Part shown: positions 52,465 through 61,854 of the stretch, piece by piece | Layout of the letters: every line of letters begins with the position of its first letter | Numbering within the stretch: position 1 is the first letter of the stretch | Origin: Campylobacter sp. RM16187 | GTDB taxonomy: Bacteria > Campylobacterota > Campylobacteria > Campylobacterales > Campylobacteraceae | Direction of reading: 5' to 3' | Assembly (NCBI RefSeq): GCF_025319965.1 | Contig: NZ_CP012549.1 | Coordinates: forward strand, 992,001 to 1,056,000 | Length of the DNA stretch: 64,000 bases | Notes under the pieces: generated by a model | Told to the model about the DNA's origin: nothing | Databases searched by the model: none | What the model saw: the letters and a program-made list of their open reading frames with translations, nothing else | Translations under genes and position numbers: made by a program

Positions 52465-54545
52465 TTTGAATTAATCTTAAACAAAAATCTTCTTCCCTCT
52501 TCGGGATACCAGTAGTAATTGCCATCATCAGCCAAGCCCTCATCGTATCTAACATTGTCAAATATATTGTAGGTGGTAAAACTTAAAGATAGATTATCAT
52601 TTACACTCCAATTCACACCAATATCTGTAGTAAACAGCTTTTTATTATTCTCGCTTACCTTATTTCCTGGTCCAAATTTTACGCTAGTTAGCTCACTTTC
52701 GTAATTTGCCCCTATAAATGCCGATATATTATTAATAGGCTCATAAGCTATCATTATATTGGCCTTATGCTCCGGAGTTGCCGTTAAAGACTTACCATCC
52801 AGTCTGGAAAGCGTTGTTTGATCAAAGCTAACATCACCATTAGGTGTGCTTATAACAGGATTGCCGGTTTTTATCTTAGAGTTGTTGTATGTGTATGACG
52901 CGCTTAAATTTAGATTTTGAGTTATATCGTAATCACCGCCAAGCTCAATACCCCAAACATCAGCTCCGTCTATATTAAAATAGGTTCCCCATCCGGGACA
53001 TTTTACATGGGGTGCTCCTGTGCAGCCACTATATGCGGGGATTTTATTTAGATTACTTCCGTCGGTATCTAAAATTTTATTTTTAAACTCGTTTTTAAAC
53101 AGTGTTAAGTTAGCACGAAAATCGCTACCATTATCGTAATATGCAGCGATCTCATAGGTAGTGCTCTTTTCAGGCTCCAAATCTTTATTTCCAAAGTCAA
53201 CTATTCTCCATCCACCCTGAATAGTTCCTACTTCAGGTGAAATTTGATTTATGTCAGGGCTTTTATATCCCGTTGCCACTCCGCCTTTTATAGTCCAGCT
53301 ATCGTTGATATTATAAACTGCATAAATTCTAGGAGAGAAATGGCTGCCAAAATACTGGTTATGAGTCCATCTGCCACCAAATGTCATATACAAGGTGTCT
53401 CTTAAAATCTCCCACTCATCCTCCAAAAATAAAGCATGCTCTTTCATCGAGTACTCTGCTGGAGTTTTAAGACCGGATTTTAATGCGTTTGACACTATAA
53501 AGGTAGTCTTGACCGCCTGCTTGCTAAAATCATATCCGAGAGTTAGAGTATGAGAGTCTAAAAATGTACTGAATTTAGAGTTAAAGTTATTATTTTTTAC
53601 AGTAGCGGGAGATAGGCTGTCAAACAGGCTTGTTCTTTGCGTATGATCATAGGTATAACTTATATCCGCATTTATAATATCAAAATCTCCAAGATAGCCT
53701 ACTGCGTAGCTATATCTGTCGTAGTCATACTTATTTATAAGCTTATTTGTCTTCAAGGTCGCCGTTTTACCTACTGTTCTTGAATAGTCATGCATATCCT
53801 TTGAACCTAGCAGATAAAATTTATTATGCTCGTCAGGAGCTATCCAAATTTTAGCACTTAAACTCTTTTTATCACTCTGCTGATATCCGCCTTTATACTC
53901 ATCCTCATCTCTTAGTTTTTTATATCCCCAAAGTTGAATAGCCAATTTATCATCTAAGATAGGTGAATTTAAATAAAAGTCCATCTGCTTATGATCACCT
54001 ATTCCATTATGATTTTGCAACAGATATGAAAATCCTACAGATCCGCTAAATTTATTAATACTCTTTTTCGTTATTATATTTATAACCCCACCTACAGCAT
54101 CGCTTCCATATAACGAACTCATAGGCCCCCTTATAATCTCTACGCGCTCTATCGCATCGACAGGAGGAATAAAATTAGAGTTCATATCTCCCGCCCCTCC
54201 TTTTGGATTTGCGGCGCTAGAACTTACTCTTTTCCCATCTATTAGTATTAATGTTTGAGAGCTCTGCATGCCTCTTATTGAAATTCCGCTAGCGGGACCG
54301 TCTTCTCCGCCTACCACACTAACCCCCGGAACCTTATTTGCAATATTATGCAAAGATTTAAAAACTCCTTGAGACAATTTTTTATTATCAATCACAGAGA
54401 CACTTGCTGGAGCCTCTTTTATATCTTGCTCAAATCCTCCGGCAGTTACTACTACTTGATCAAGCTGAATTAATTCCGCTCCAAGCAGATAAGAAGAACT
54501 AGCAATGCAAGCAAAAGCTGCTGCGGTCTTTTTAATTTTAAGCAT
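52458..54545 (-). CDS. TonB-dependent ferric siderophore receptor
   Basis: A 695-residue outer-membrane receptor with a signal peptide (LKIKKTAAAFACIASSSYLLGA), here in part KKTAAAFACIASSSYLLGA. The TonB box is near QLDQVVVTAG. The plug domain (~40-160) carries GISIRGMQSSQTLILIDGKR (in part: SIRGMQSSQTLILIDG), RVEIIRGPMSSLYGSDAVGG (in part: IIRGPMSSLYGSDAVGG) and INIITKK. The 22-strand barrel ends in aromatic SKW. ATG at 54545 is chosen because GGAGGT lies 5 bases upstream; ATG at 54557 lacks one. The esterase partner suggests a catecholate (CfrA/CfrB-like) substrate. Confidence 0.9.
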   Translation of the reverse strand: MLKIKKTAAAFACIASSSYLLGAELIQLDQVVVTAGGFEQDIKEAPASVSVIDNKKLSQGVFKSLHNIANKVPGVSVVGGEDGPASGISIRGMQSSQTLILIDGKRVSSSAANPKGGAGDMNSNFIPPVDAIERVEIIRGPMSSLYGSDAVGGVINIITKKSINKFSGSVGFSYLLQNHNGIGDHKQMDFYLNSPILDDKLAIQLWGYKKLRDEDEYKGGYQQSDKKSLSAKIWIAPDEHNKFYLLGSKDMHDYSRTVGKTATLKTNKLINKYDYDRYSYAVGYLGDFDIINADISYTYDHTQRTSLFDSLSPATVKNNNFNSKFSTFLDSHTLTLGYDFSKQAVKTTFIVSNALKSGLKTPAEYSMKEHALFLEDEWEILRDTLYMTFGGRWTHNQYFGSHFSPRIYAVYNINDSWTIKGGVATGYKSPDINQISPEVGTIQGGWRIVDFGNKDLEPEKSTTYEIAAYYDNGSDFRANLTLFKNEFKNKILDTDGSNLNKIPAYSGCTGAPHVKCPGWGTYFNIDGADVWGIELGGDYDITQNLNLSASYTYNNSKIKTGNPVISTPNGDVSFDQTTLSRLDGKSLTATPEHKANIMIAYEPINNISAFIGANYESELTSVKFGPGNKVSENNKKLFTTDIGVNWSVNDNLSLSFTTYNIFDNVRYDEGLADDGNYYWYPEEGRRFLFKINSKW

Positions 54546-54606
54546 ACAAACCTCCATTTTAGAATATATTCCAGTGAGAAAATAGTAACTAATTTGTAAT
54601 AAATTT

Positions 54607-54625
54607 AATATTAATTATCATTATA
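54607..54625 (-). promoter_or_regulatory. Fur box upstream of the receptor/esterase operon
   Basis: The 19-base stretch matches the Fur palindrome GATAATGATAATCATTATC at 14 positions, with the ATTATCATTAT half nearly perfect. It lies about 62 bases before the receptor start, where promoter elements are expected. Iron repression through Fur is the likely control. Confidence 0.65.
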
Positions 54626-54719
54626 TTACGGAGCGGTTGATAGTTTTTATTTACTCAAATATTTAGTAAAAATTAATTAAATTTAGCTAAAATTACAAAT
54701 CTAATTTTCAAAGGATTTT

Positions 54720-55946
54720 ATGATGAAAAAAGATGTTAAAAAGGTTGTTTTGGCATACTCAGGCGGTCTTGACACAAGCATTATTTTAAAATGGCTTCAA
54801 GATGAGTATAAATGCGAAGTTATAACTTTTACCGCTGATATCGGTCAAGGCGAAGAGCTTGAACCAGCAAGAGTTAAAGCGCTAGAGCTTGGTATAAAAC
54901 CAGAAAATATCTTTATAGAAGATCTTAAAGAGGAATTTGTGCGAGATTTTGTATTTCCGATGTTTAGAGCAAACGCCGTTTATGAGGGCGAATACCTACT
55001 TGGCACATCTATAGCTCGCCCGCTGATAGCAAAACGCCAAGCCGAGATCGCAAGAACGGTAGGAGCTGACGGAGTAAGTCACGGTGCGACAGGCAAAGGA
55101 AACGATCAAGTTAGATTTGAGCTTGGATACTACGCACTTGGAGATAACTTAACCATAATCGCTCCTTGGCGCGAGTGGGATCTAAACAGCCGCGAAAAAC
55201 TGCTTGCATACGCAGAAAAAAACGGCATAAAGATAGAGAAAAAACCGGGCAAAAGCCCATACTCGATGGACGCAAATTTGCTTCATATAAGCTATGAGGG
55301 CTTAGTGCTTGAAAACCCTGCGCACGCTCCTGAAGATGATATGTGGAGATGGAGCGTAAGCCCAAAAGATGCGCCTGATGAAAGCGAAATCATAGAGATA
55401 GGATATGAAAAAGGCGATCCGGTAAGCATAAACGGCAAGAGATTAAGCCCTGCGGAAATTTTAGCCGAACTTAACCGCCTTGGCGCAAAACACGGCATAG
55501 GAAGACTTGATATAGTAGAAAATCGCTCCGTAGGCATGAAATCTCGCGGCTGCTACGAAACTCCGGGCGGAACGATCATGCTAAAAGCGCACCGCGCCAT
55601 AGAAAGCATAACTCTTGACCGTGGGGCTGCCCACCTTAAAGACGAACTCATGCCAAAATACGCAGAACTTATCTATAATGGCTACTGGTGGTCTCCTGAG
55701 CGAGTTATGCTGCAAGCGATGATTGATAAAAGCCAAGAGAACGTAAACGGAACTGTAAGAGTCGAGCTATACAAAGGAAACGTGATCATCCTAGGTAGAG
55801 ACAGCAAAAACGATAATCTCTTTAGCGAAGCGTTTTGCACATTTGAAGAAGATAGTGTCTATGATCAAAAAGACGCGGACGGTTTTATCAAGCTAAATGC
55901 GCTAAGATTTATCATAGGGCGCAAAAACGGGCGCAAATTTGACTAA
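54720..55946 (+). CDS. argG: Argininosuccinate synthase
   Basis: ArgG joins citrulline and aspartate with ATP in arginine synthesis. The 408-residue protein has the PP-loop [15 protein letters not shown] near residue 12 and [10 protein letters not shown] near 40. [14 protein letters not shown] lies near 120 and IIAPWREW near 148, at normal length. AAAGGA precedes ATG at 54720; ATG at 54723 is an alternative. It heads argG-rplI-hslV-hslU-era. Confidence 0.97.
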   Translation: MMKKDVKKVVLAYSGGLDTSIILKWLQDEYKCEVITFTADIGQGEELEPARVKALELGIKPENIFIEDLKEEFVRDFVFPMFRANAVYEGEYLLGTSIARPLIAKRQAEIARTVGADGVSHGATGKGNDQVRFELGYYALGDNLTIIAPWREWDLNSREKLLAYAEKNGIKIEKKPGKSPYSMDANLLHISYEGLVLENPAHAPEDDMWRWSVSPKDAPDESEIIEIGYEKGDPVSINGKRLSPAEILAELNRLGAKHGIGRLDIVENRSVGMKSRGCYETPGGTIMLKAHRAIESITLDRGAAHLKDELMPKYAELIYNGYWWSPERVMLQAMIDKSQENVNGTVRVELYKGNVIILGRDSKNDNLFSEAFCTFEEDSVYDQKDADGFIKLNALRFIIGRKNGRKFD

Positions 55947-55969
55947 AATTTAAATTTATAAGGATAAAA

Positions 55970-56416
55970 ATGAAAGTATTATTAATAAAAGACGTAAAAT
56001 CTCTTGGAAAAGCAGGAGAGATAAAAGAGGTAAAAGACGGCTACGGAAACAACTTCCTAATCGGCAGAGGCTTGGCAAAAGCAGCAACTCCTGACGTACT
56101 TCGCCAATATGAAGCGGCTCAAAAAAGAAAGGCTGAAGAGCTAAAGTATGAGCTTGCAAATTTAGAAACTCTAAAAGAACAACTTGAAAACATAAAGCTG
56201 GTTATCAAAAAACCTCTTGGCGCTAACGGCTCGCTGTTTGGCGCAGTTACCAAAGATGAGATCGCTCACGCTTTAGAGCAAAAACACAACCTTGCAATAG
56301 ATAAAAAAAGCTTTGATACCGACGGACATATCAAATCAACAGGTATTTTTGACGTGGACGTAAAGCTAGGACACGGCATCCATGCAAAGCTTAAGCTAGA
56401 AGTCGAGGGCGAGTAG
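55970..56416 (+). CDS. rplI: 50S ribosomal protein L9
   Basis: bL9 binds 23S rRNA at the base of the L1 stalk. The 148-residue protein has the N-terminal signature [19 protein letters not shown] near residues 13-31, the long connecting helix (~40-75) and the C-terminal domain with [13 protein letters not shown]. It overlaps hslV by 1 base. Confidence 0.97.
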   Translation: MKVLLIKDVKSLGKAGEIKEVKDGYGNNFLIGRGLAKAATPDVLRQYEAAQKRKAEELKYELANLETLKEQLENIKLVIKKPLGANGSLFGAVTKDEIAHALEQKHNLAIDKKSFDTDGHIKSTGIFDVDVKLGHGIHAKLKLEVEGE

Positions 56417-56961
56417 TGTTTCACGCAACAACCATCCTCGCCTATAAAGGCAAAAACAAATCTGTAATCGGCGGTGACGGGCAAGTAAGCTTTGGCAATA
56501 CGGTGCTTAAAGCAAATGCCGTTAAAATTCGCAAAATTCATAACGGCAAAGTTTTAGCAGGCTTTGCCGGAAGCACTGCCGATGCGTTTAATCTATTTGA
56601 TATGTTTGAAAATAATTTAGAACACGCCAAAGGCGATCTGCTAAAAGCCGTGATAGAATTTAGTAAAGAGTGGCGCAAAGATAAGTATCTGCGCAAGCTT
56701 GAAGCTATGATGCTAGTACTAAATCGCGATAAAATTTTCTTACTAAGCGGAACAGGCGACGTGGTAGAACCTGAAGACGGCAAGATAGCAGCCATAGGAA
56801 GCGGCGGAAATTTCGCACTTGCAGCAGCTAGAGCGCTTGATAAATTTAGCGACATAGACGAAGAGCTTTTAGTAACCGAGAGCCTAAAAATAGCCGGAGA
56901 GCTATGCATATACACAAATACAAATATAAAAACCTACGTTTTAGAAGAGAATAAAGAATGA
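56416..56961 (+). CDS. hslV: ATP-dependent protease subunit HslV
   Basis: HslV is the proteasome-like peptidase of the HslUV complex; its N-terminal Thr is the nucleophile. The 181-residue precursor starts [22 protein letters not shown] (in part: [10 protein letters not shown]), so Met-Phe-His-Ala must be removed to expose the catalytic Thr, unlike enteric HslV with only Met. [10 protein letters not shown] and [13 protein letters not shown] are family blocks. GTG at 56416 overlaps the rplI stop. A 4-base overlap leads into hslU. Confidence 0.95.
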   Translation: MFHATTILAYKGKNKSVIGGDGQVSFGNTVLKANAVKIRKIHNGKVLAGFAGSTADAFNLFDMFENNLEHAKGDLLKAVIEFSKEWRKDKYLRKLEAMMLVLNRDKIFLLSGTGDVVEPEDGKIAAIGSGGNFALAAARALDKFSDIDEELLVTESLKIAGELCIYTNTNIKTYVLEENKE

Positions 56962-58280
56962 ATTTAACCCCAAAAGAGATAGTGAAATTTTTAGATGATT
57001 ATGTAATCGGCCAAAAAGATGCCAAGAAAATCATCGCAATCGCCCTTCGCAACAGATATCGCAGAATGAAACTTGAAAAATCAATGCAAGATGATATAGT
57101 GCCTAAAAATATACTTATGATAGGCTCAACAGGCGTTGGAAAAACCGAGATCGCCCGCCGCCTTTCAAAGATGATGGGACTGCCTTTCATAAAAGTAGAA
57201 GCTAGCAAATATACTGAAGTTGGCTTCGTAGGACGCGATGTAGAGTCTATGGTAAGAGATCTGGTTGCGGCTGCGATAAGTCTCGTAAAAACCGAATTTA
57301 GAGAGAAAAACCAAGATAAAATCGATGAATACGTCGAGGATAAAATAATCAAAAAGCTTCTTCCGCCACTTCCAACCGGAGCAAGTGAGGAGAAAAAGGC
57401 TGATTATCAAAGAAGCTATGAGAAGATGGCAGCAAGACTTAAAAACGGCGATCTTGATGATCTAAATATCGAGATAGAAATCACCCAAAGCAGCTTTGAT
57501 GCTGGCACAAACATGCCTCCTGATATGGCTCAAATGCAAGAGAGTTTTGTAAAAATAATAGGACTAAGCAACAAAACCGTAAAAAAAGAGATGAAAGTAA
57601 AAGACGCTAAAGAGGCTCTTAAAAACGAAGCTAGCGAGAAAATTTTAGATATGGAAAGTATCAAGTCTGAAGCTTTAAGAAGGGCTGAAAATGAAGGTAT
57701 CATCTTTATCGATGAGATCGATAAGGTTGCTGTTAGCTCCGGAAATTCAAGCAGGCAAGATCCGAGTAAAGAGGGGGTTCAAAGAGATCTTTTGCCTATA
57801 GTTGAAGGCTCGACCGTAACTACAAAATTTGGAGTTATAAAGACCGATCATATACTTTTTATCGCGGCGGGTGCGTTTCACATAAGCAAACCAAGCGATC
57901 TGATACCTGAGCTTCAAGGAAGATTTCCGCTTAGAGTTGAACTAAGCAGCCTTGATGAGAATGCGCTGTATCAAATTTTAACCCAACCTAAACATTCGCT
58001 TTTAAAACAGTACGAAGCGCTTTTAAAAACCGAAAATGTCGAGCTTAAATTTCAAGATGAAGCTATAAGAGCGATAGCCAAAATAGCTCAAAATGCAAAT
58101 GAGAAGATGGAAGATATCGGTGCAAGAAGGCTTCATACGGTAATCGAGCGAGTTATAGAAGATATAAGCTTTGAAGCTAGCGAACATAGTGGAAAAACTA
58201 TAGAAGTTGATAAAGCACTTGTGGAAGATAGGCTTGGAGATATAATAAAAGATCAAGATCTAGCAAGATACATACTATGA
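56958..58280 (+). CDS. hslU: ATP-dependent protease ATPase subunit HslU
   Basis: HslU unfolds substrates and feeds HslV. The 440-residue AAA+ protein has [13 protein letters not shown] at the start and Walker [15 protein letters not shown] near residue 54. The pore segment [19 protein letters not shown] lies near 85, the intermediate domain ~110-230, Walker [13 protein letters not shown] near 250 and [12 protein letters not shown] near 388. It overlaps era by 4 bases. Confidence 0.97.
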   Translation: MNLTPKEIVKFLDDYVIGQKDAKKIIAIALRNRYRRMKLEKSMQDDIVPKNILMIGSTGVGKTEIARRLSKMMGLPFIKVEASKYTEVGFVGRDVESMVRDLVAAAISLVKTEFREKNQDKIDEYVEDKIIKKLLPPLPTGASEEKKADYQRSYEKMAARLKNGDLDDLNIEIEITQSSFDAGTNMPPDMAQMQESFVKIIGLSNKTVKKEMKVKDAKEALKNEASEKILDMESIKSEALRRAENEGIIFIDEIDKVAVSSGNSSRQDPSKEGVQRDLLPIVEGSTVTTKFGVIKTDHILFIAAGAFHISKPSDLIPELQGRFPLRVELSSLDENALYQILTQPKHSLLKQYEALLKTENVELKFQDEAIRAIAKIAQNANEKMEDIGARRLHTVIERVIEDISFEASEHSGKTIEVDKALVEDRLGDIIKDQDLARYIL

Positions 58281-59146
58281 AATCAGGCTTTGTAAGCATA
58301 ATCGGCAGAACAAACGCAGGCAAAAGCTCGCTACTAAACTGCCTGCTCAATGAAAAAATCACAATCGTATCACACAAACAAAACGCAACAAGACGCAAGA
58401 TAAGCGGTATCGTGATGAACGGAGAAGATCAGATAATCTTTACCGATACACCAGGACTTCACGAGAGTGATAAAACGCTAAACAAACTAATGATAAACGA
58501 AGCTATAAAATCAATGAGCGATTGTGACGTGATTGTATTTTTAGCCTCGGTTCATGACTCAACGCAGGAGTATGAGAAATTTTTAAACTTAAAACCAGCC
58601 GTGCCTCATATCTTGGTTTTAACAAAGGTTGATGAAGTTTCAAATGATAAAATTTTAGAAAAAATATCTACGTATTCTAAATTTCAAGATAAATTTGTAG
58701 CTTTGCTACCTTTCAGTATAAAAAAACAGACTTATAAAAAGCCTCTGCTTGATGAAATTTGTAAGCTTTTGCCTGAGCATGAGTACTTTTACGATCCGGA
58801 GTTTTTAACACCCACTAACGAAAAAGAAATTTATAAAGAATTTATACTTGAGGCGATATATGATAATTTAAGTGATGAGCTACCCTACTCTACCGATGTG
58901 ATCATAGATAAAGTTAAAGAAAAAAATGAAATTATAGAAATTTTTGCCTCAATAATAACCGATAAAGAGATACATAAATCCATGATTATTGGAAAAAATG
59001 GCGAAACAATTAAGAGAATCGGAATAAATTCACGAAAAATGATATCAAAATTAACAGATAAAAAAATATTTTTAAAACTTATAGTAATTGTTAAAAAAGA
59101 CTGGCACAAGGATGGAAAAATCATAAACAAAATAAATAACTATTGA
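58277..59146 (+). CDS. era: GTPase Era
   Basis: Era binds 16S rRNA and assists 30S assembly. The 289-residue protein has G1 [13 protein letters not shown]3 [10 protein letters not shown]4 LTKVDE and a C-terminal KH domain with [20 protein letters not shown] (in part: [13 protein letters not shown]). ATG at 58277 sits in the last codons of hslU. It is the last gene of the argG-era group; the pilus-like cluster starts 61 bases later. Confidence 0.96.
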   Translation: MKSGFVSIIGRTNAGKSSLLNCLLNEKITIVSHKQNATRRKISGIVMNGEDQIIFTDTPGLHESDKTLNKLMINEAIKSMSDCDVIVFLASVHDSTQEYEKFLNLKPAVPHILVLTKVDEVSNDKILEKISTYSKFQDKFVALLPFSIKKQTYKKPLLDEICKLLPEHEYFYDPEFLTPTNEKEIYKEFILEAIYDNLSDELPYSTDVIIDKVKEKNEIIEIFASIITDKEIHKSMIIGKNGETIKRIGINSRKMISKLTDKKIFLKLIVIVKKDWHKDGKIINKINNY

Positions 59147-59207
59147 TTTTTAATTTGTTTTTTATTAAAATGGTAAGTGTTATTTTATATTTTAAAGTGA
59201 TTGCAAT

Positions 59208-60719
59208 ATGCCAAACAAAAATAAAAATAAGAAAAGTGGGAGCGGTATAGTATCTATAGATGCATATACCCAAAATTCATATATATTTTTAAACAACGAA
59301 TTCTCAGAATGCAATATAGAAAAAGTAAATAAAAATAGTTTTTTTATATCTTACTTAAAATATAAAGACTTAATGATAGGCTCGGTAGAGATACCTGGCG
59401 GAAGTGAAGATGCAGATATTCCGGATCTCATCACCATTAAAGCTTATGAGGAATTTGATTTAGATACGTCTAAAGAGTATAAAATAACATACAATGAACT
59501 TGAACATACGGGTTCTGAAAATAGAATTTTTAACCTTTTTGTAATAGAAAATGCAATAATAAATCAAATATTTTCTCCTATAGCGAGAAAAGTATCCTAT
59601 ATAGACTATATCGCAGCTGCACCGCTTATGTTTGCAGCCCCTTACAAAAAAAATCTTTTATCATCCCAAAGCATAGATGCATTTGTAGTTATGCAAAATG
59701 ACGATGCTTTCATATCTGTATATAAAAACGGGGATTATTTACAATCCAGACCATTAAGATACTCAATAAAAACAATTAACGATAAATTTTCTGCATTGCG
59801 TGAAAATAGAGTTGATGAGCTAGAATTTGAGAAAATCTTAAAAGACACCGAAGATGATATAGACAAAGAATTTTTATCTCAAATTTTTGATGAAATTTCA
59901 TACTATATCAGTGATGTTTTAAATAGCATAAGCAGAATTTATGGCATAAAAATTCAAAACTTATTTATATTAAGCGATATTGATATAGCTAAATTTTACA
60001 ATTCTTTAGAAAGTAAAATAGGCATACCTGTAAACACCTTTGATCTAAAAATATCCATAAACACAAAAGAGGTTCAAGTAAGTGGATTTCATGCGCTTAT
60101 GTCTGTCTTTGCACAAGACTATAAAGATATAAATGATGATAATTTTAATTTTTCTCTATTTTTGAGACCACCACCGCTATTTAAAAGAAATAGTGGAAAG
60201 CTGATGCTGTATATAGCAGCAGGTTTTTTATTGGCTTTTTTATACCCATCATATCAGTATATATACGGTTTTATAACAGAACAAAATACAAATATACTGA
60301 CAGATGAATACAATATAGCTCATGCGGAAAGAGTAAGAATAGAGTCTACTCTGGCAAGACTAGCCAATGAATATCAAAATACAAAAAAAGTTTTTGATGA
60401 AGAGAATGAAAAGATAGATTTTAGAAAGGGTTTGCTAACTGAAATTTATGATAAAAAAGCAAACTATCCTATGAAAAGCATAGTTCTTTATGAGCTTACA
60501 AAACTTATTAGCGAAAAAGATATAAAAGTTGGAAAAGTTGTTAATACGGATAAAAATATGACTATTATGTTACTTAGTCAAAATGAAAAACAACTTACCG
60601 AATTTATAGAAAATGTAAGCAAGCAGGTAAAATACTCTATAACAACGCAAGAGATTATTTTTGACCCAAATAAGCAAAATCCGATGTACGAAAGCAATGT
60701 CACAGTAAAGATCAAATAA
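59208..60719 (+). CDS. PilM/PilN-like fusion (MshI/GspL-like) of the transformation/T2S system
   Basis: A 503-residue protein. The cytoplasmic part (~1-325) has an ASKHA/PilM-like arrangement (GIVSIDAYTQNSYIF at the start, LFILSDIDIA near 252). One membrane helix lies at ~331-350 (KLMLYIAAGFLLAFLYPSYQ). A coiled coil (~360-410) and a periplasmic PilN-like domain (~430-503) follow. This fused layout is that of MshI2/GspL. Primary similarity is weak, so the call rests on topology and on being first in an I-J-K-L-M gene order. It would form the inner-membrane platform linking the ATPase to the secretin. Stop and next ATG overlap by 1 base. Confidence 0.72.
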   Translation: MPNKNKNKKSGSGIVSIDAYTQNSYIFLNNEFSECNIEKVNKNSFFISYLKYKDLMIGSVEIPGGSEDADIPDLITIKAYEEFDLDTSKEYKITYNELEHTGSENRIFNLFVIENAIINQIFSPIARKVSYIDYIAAAPLMFAAPYKKNLLSSQSIDAFVVMQNDDAFISVYKNGDYLQSRPLRYSIKTINDKFSALRENRVDELEFEKILKDTEDDIDKEFLSQIFDEISYYISDVLNSISRIYGIKIQNLFILSDIDIAKFYNSLESKIGIPVNTFDLKISINTKEVQVSGFHALMSVFAQDYKDINDDNFNFSLFLRPPPLFKRNSGKLMLYIAAGFLLAFLYPSYQYIYGFITEQNTNILTDEYNIAHAERVRIESTLARLANEYQNTKKVFDEENEKIDFRKGLLTEIYDKKANYPMKSIVLYELTKLISEKDIKVGKVVNTDKNMTIMLLSQNEKQLTEFIENVSKQVKYSITTQEIIFDPNKQNPMYESNVTVKIK

Positions 60720-61366
60720 TGAAAAAAGATAGTATTTTAGTAAAAATAGACACTTATTTTGATAGCAAAAAGGATAGTGAAGTATCTATGATGCTTCTTG
60801 GAACTCTTGTTATAATAGCATTTTTAACATATCTACTTACTTGGGATCCCGCCCAGCAGTATTATGAAACAACATTAAATCAAAATGAAGAAATATCTAG
60901 AAAATTAGACGATACAAACAACTACTTAGCCTCTGTTACCGTAAATGGAGATGTAAATTTTAAAATAAAAGAGCAACAAAATAAGCTAAATTCTTTAAGC
61001 AAAGAACTTGATACAGCTAAATTTACAAATCAATATTTTGATAATAAACTACAAGAATTATCATATCTTCTTTTCAACGAACAAAACTGGGCTAAATTTT
61101 TAGACAGTTTAGCATTTTTAGCTAATAAAAATAGTGTTAAAATAACAAAAATTTCAAACGAGTTTAAAAACCCTACTCCAAAAAAAATTGAACAAGTATT
61201 AGATATAAAAATAGACCTTGAAGGAAGCTTTAAAGATATTGTAGGCTATATAAATTCTATTGAAGAATCCGATTTAGTTGTAGATGTAAATTATATGGAT
61301 ATTAATTCTACTAAAAAAGAACTAATAGGAACTGTTGGTATTTATGTATGGGGGATGAAATATTAA
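60719..61366 (+). CDS. PilO/MshJ/GspM-like inner-membrane platform protein
   Basis: A 215-residue protein with a short cytoplasmic N-terminus and one membrane helix (~22-41, SMMLLGTLVIIAFLTYLLTW). A coiled coil (~48-105) and a periplasmic ferredoxin-like domain (~115-215, IDLEGSFKDIVGYINSIEES) follow, the standard PilO/GspM architecture. It follows the PilM/N-like gene with a 1-base overlap and would dimerise with it through the coiled coil. Confidence 0.72.
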   Translation: MKKDSILVKIDTYFDSKKDSEVSMMLLGTLVIIAFLTYLLTWDPAQQYYETTLNQNEEISRKLDDTNNYLASVTVNGDVNFKIKEQQNKLNSLSKELDTAKFTNQYFDNKLQELSYLLFNEQNWAKFLDSLAFLANKNSVKITKISNEFKNPTPKKIEQVLDIKIDLEGSFKDIVGYINSIEESDLVVDVNYMDINSTKKELIGTVGIYVWGMKY

Positions 61367-61854
61367 TGAAATTTTATAAAATAATACTACTCGCTTCTAT
61401 ATCTTGTTTGACAGCTCTTGCAAACAACTCAACTCAAGAGCGGCAAAATATAGTACAAACACAAGAAAAAATTCAAAATGTTACTGCTCAAGAAAATGAG
61501 CTTAAAAACTCTGATATTAAAGAGTATGACAAGATGTTTGAATCTATAAATACACCCAGAAAAGGTCTAAATGAAACTAATATAAATAAGCTACAAGATC
61601 CTTTTTTAATACAAAAACACTCAAAAAAAACCATATCGGATGATAATGCAAGCTCTAGTGAGGTTCTTGGTCTGCATGCTATATTTAATGATAGAGCAAA
61701 AATTAATAATAAATGGTATAAAGTCGGCGAAAAAGTAGGAGATTATACACTTAAAAAAATAAAGGCATCAAGTGTGATGCTAGTAAATAAAGATCAAAAT
61801 TTAGAACTAAATATTACAAAAGGAAGAAATAATGTTGGTATTAAGATTAAATAA
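61366..61854 (+). CDS. PilP/MshK-like periplasmic linker protein (CtsR position)
   Basis: A 162-residue protein with a signal peptide (KFYKIILLASISCLTALA) and a long unstructured, Gln/Asn/Lys-rich linker (~20-105). The compact C-terminal beta domain (~110-162, GLHAIFNDRAKINNKWYKVGEKVGDY, in part: ARINN-type AKINNKWYKVGEKVGDY) is of GspC-HR/PilP type, which docks on the secretin N-domains. ATG at 61366 overlaps the previous stop (TAATG); the frame extends to 61348 without need. It sits directly before the secretin gene, where ctsR lies in C. jejuni. Confidence 0.68.
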   Translation: MKFYKIILLASISCLTALANNSTQERQNIVQTQEKIQNVTAQENELKNSDIKEYDKMFESINTPRKGLNETNINKLQDPFLIQKHSKKTISDDNASSSEVLGLHAIFNDRAKINNKWYKVGEKVGDYTLKKIKASSVMLVNKDQNLELNITKGRNNVGIKIK

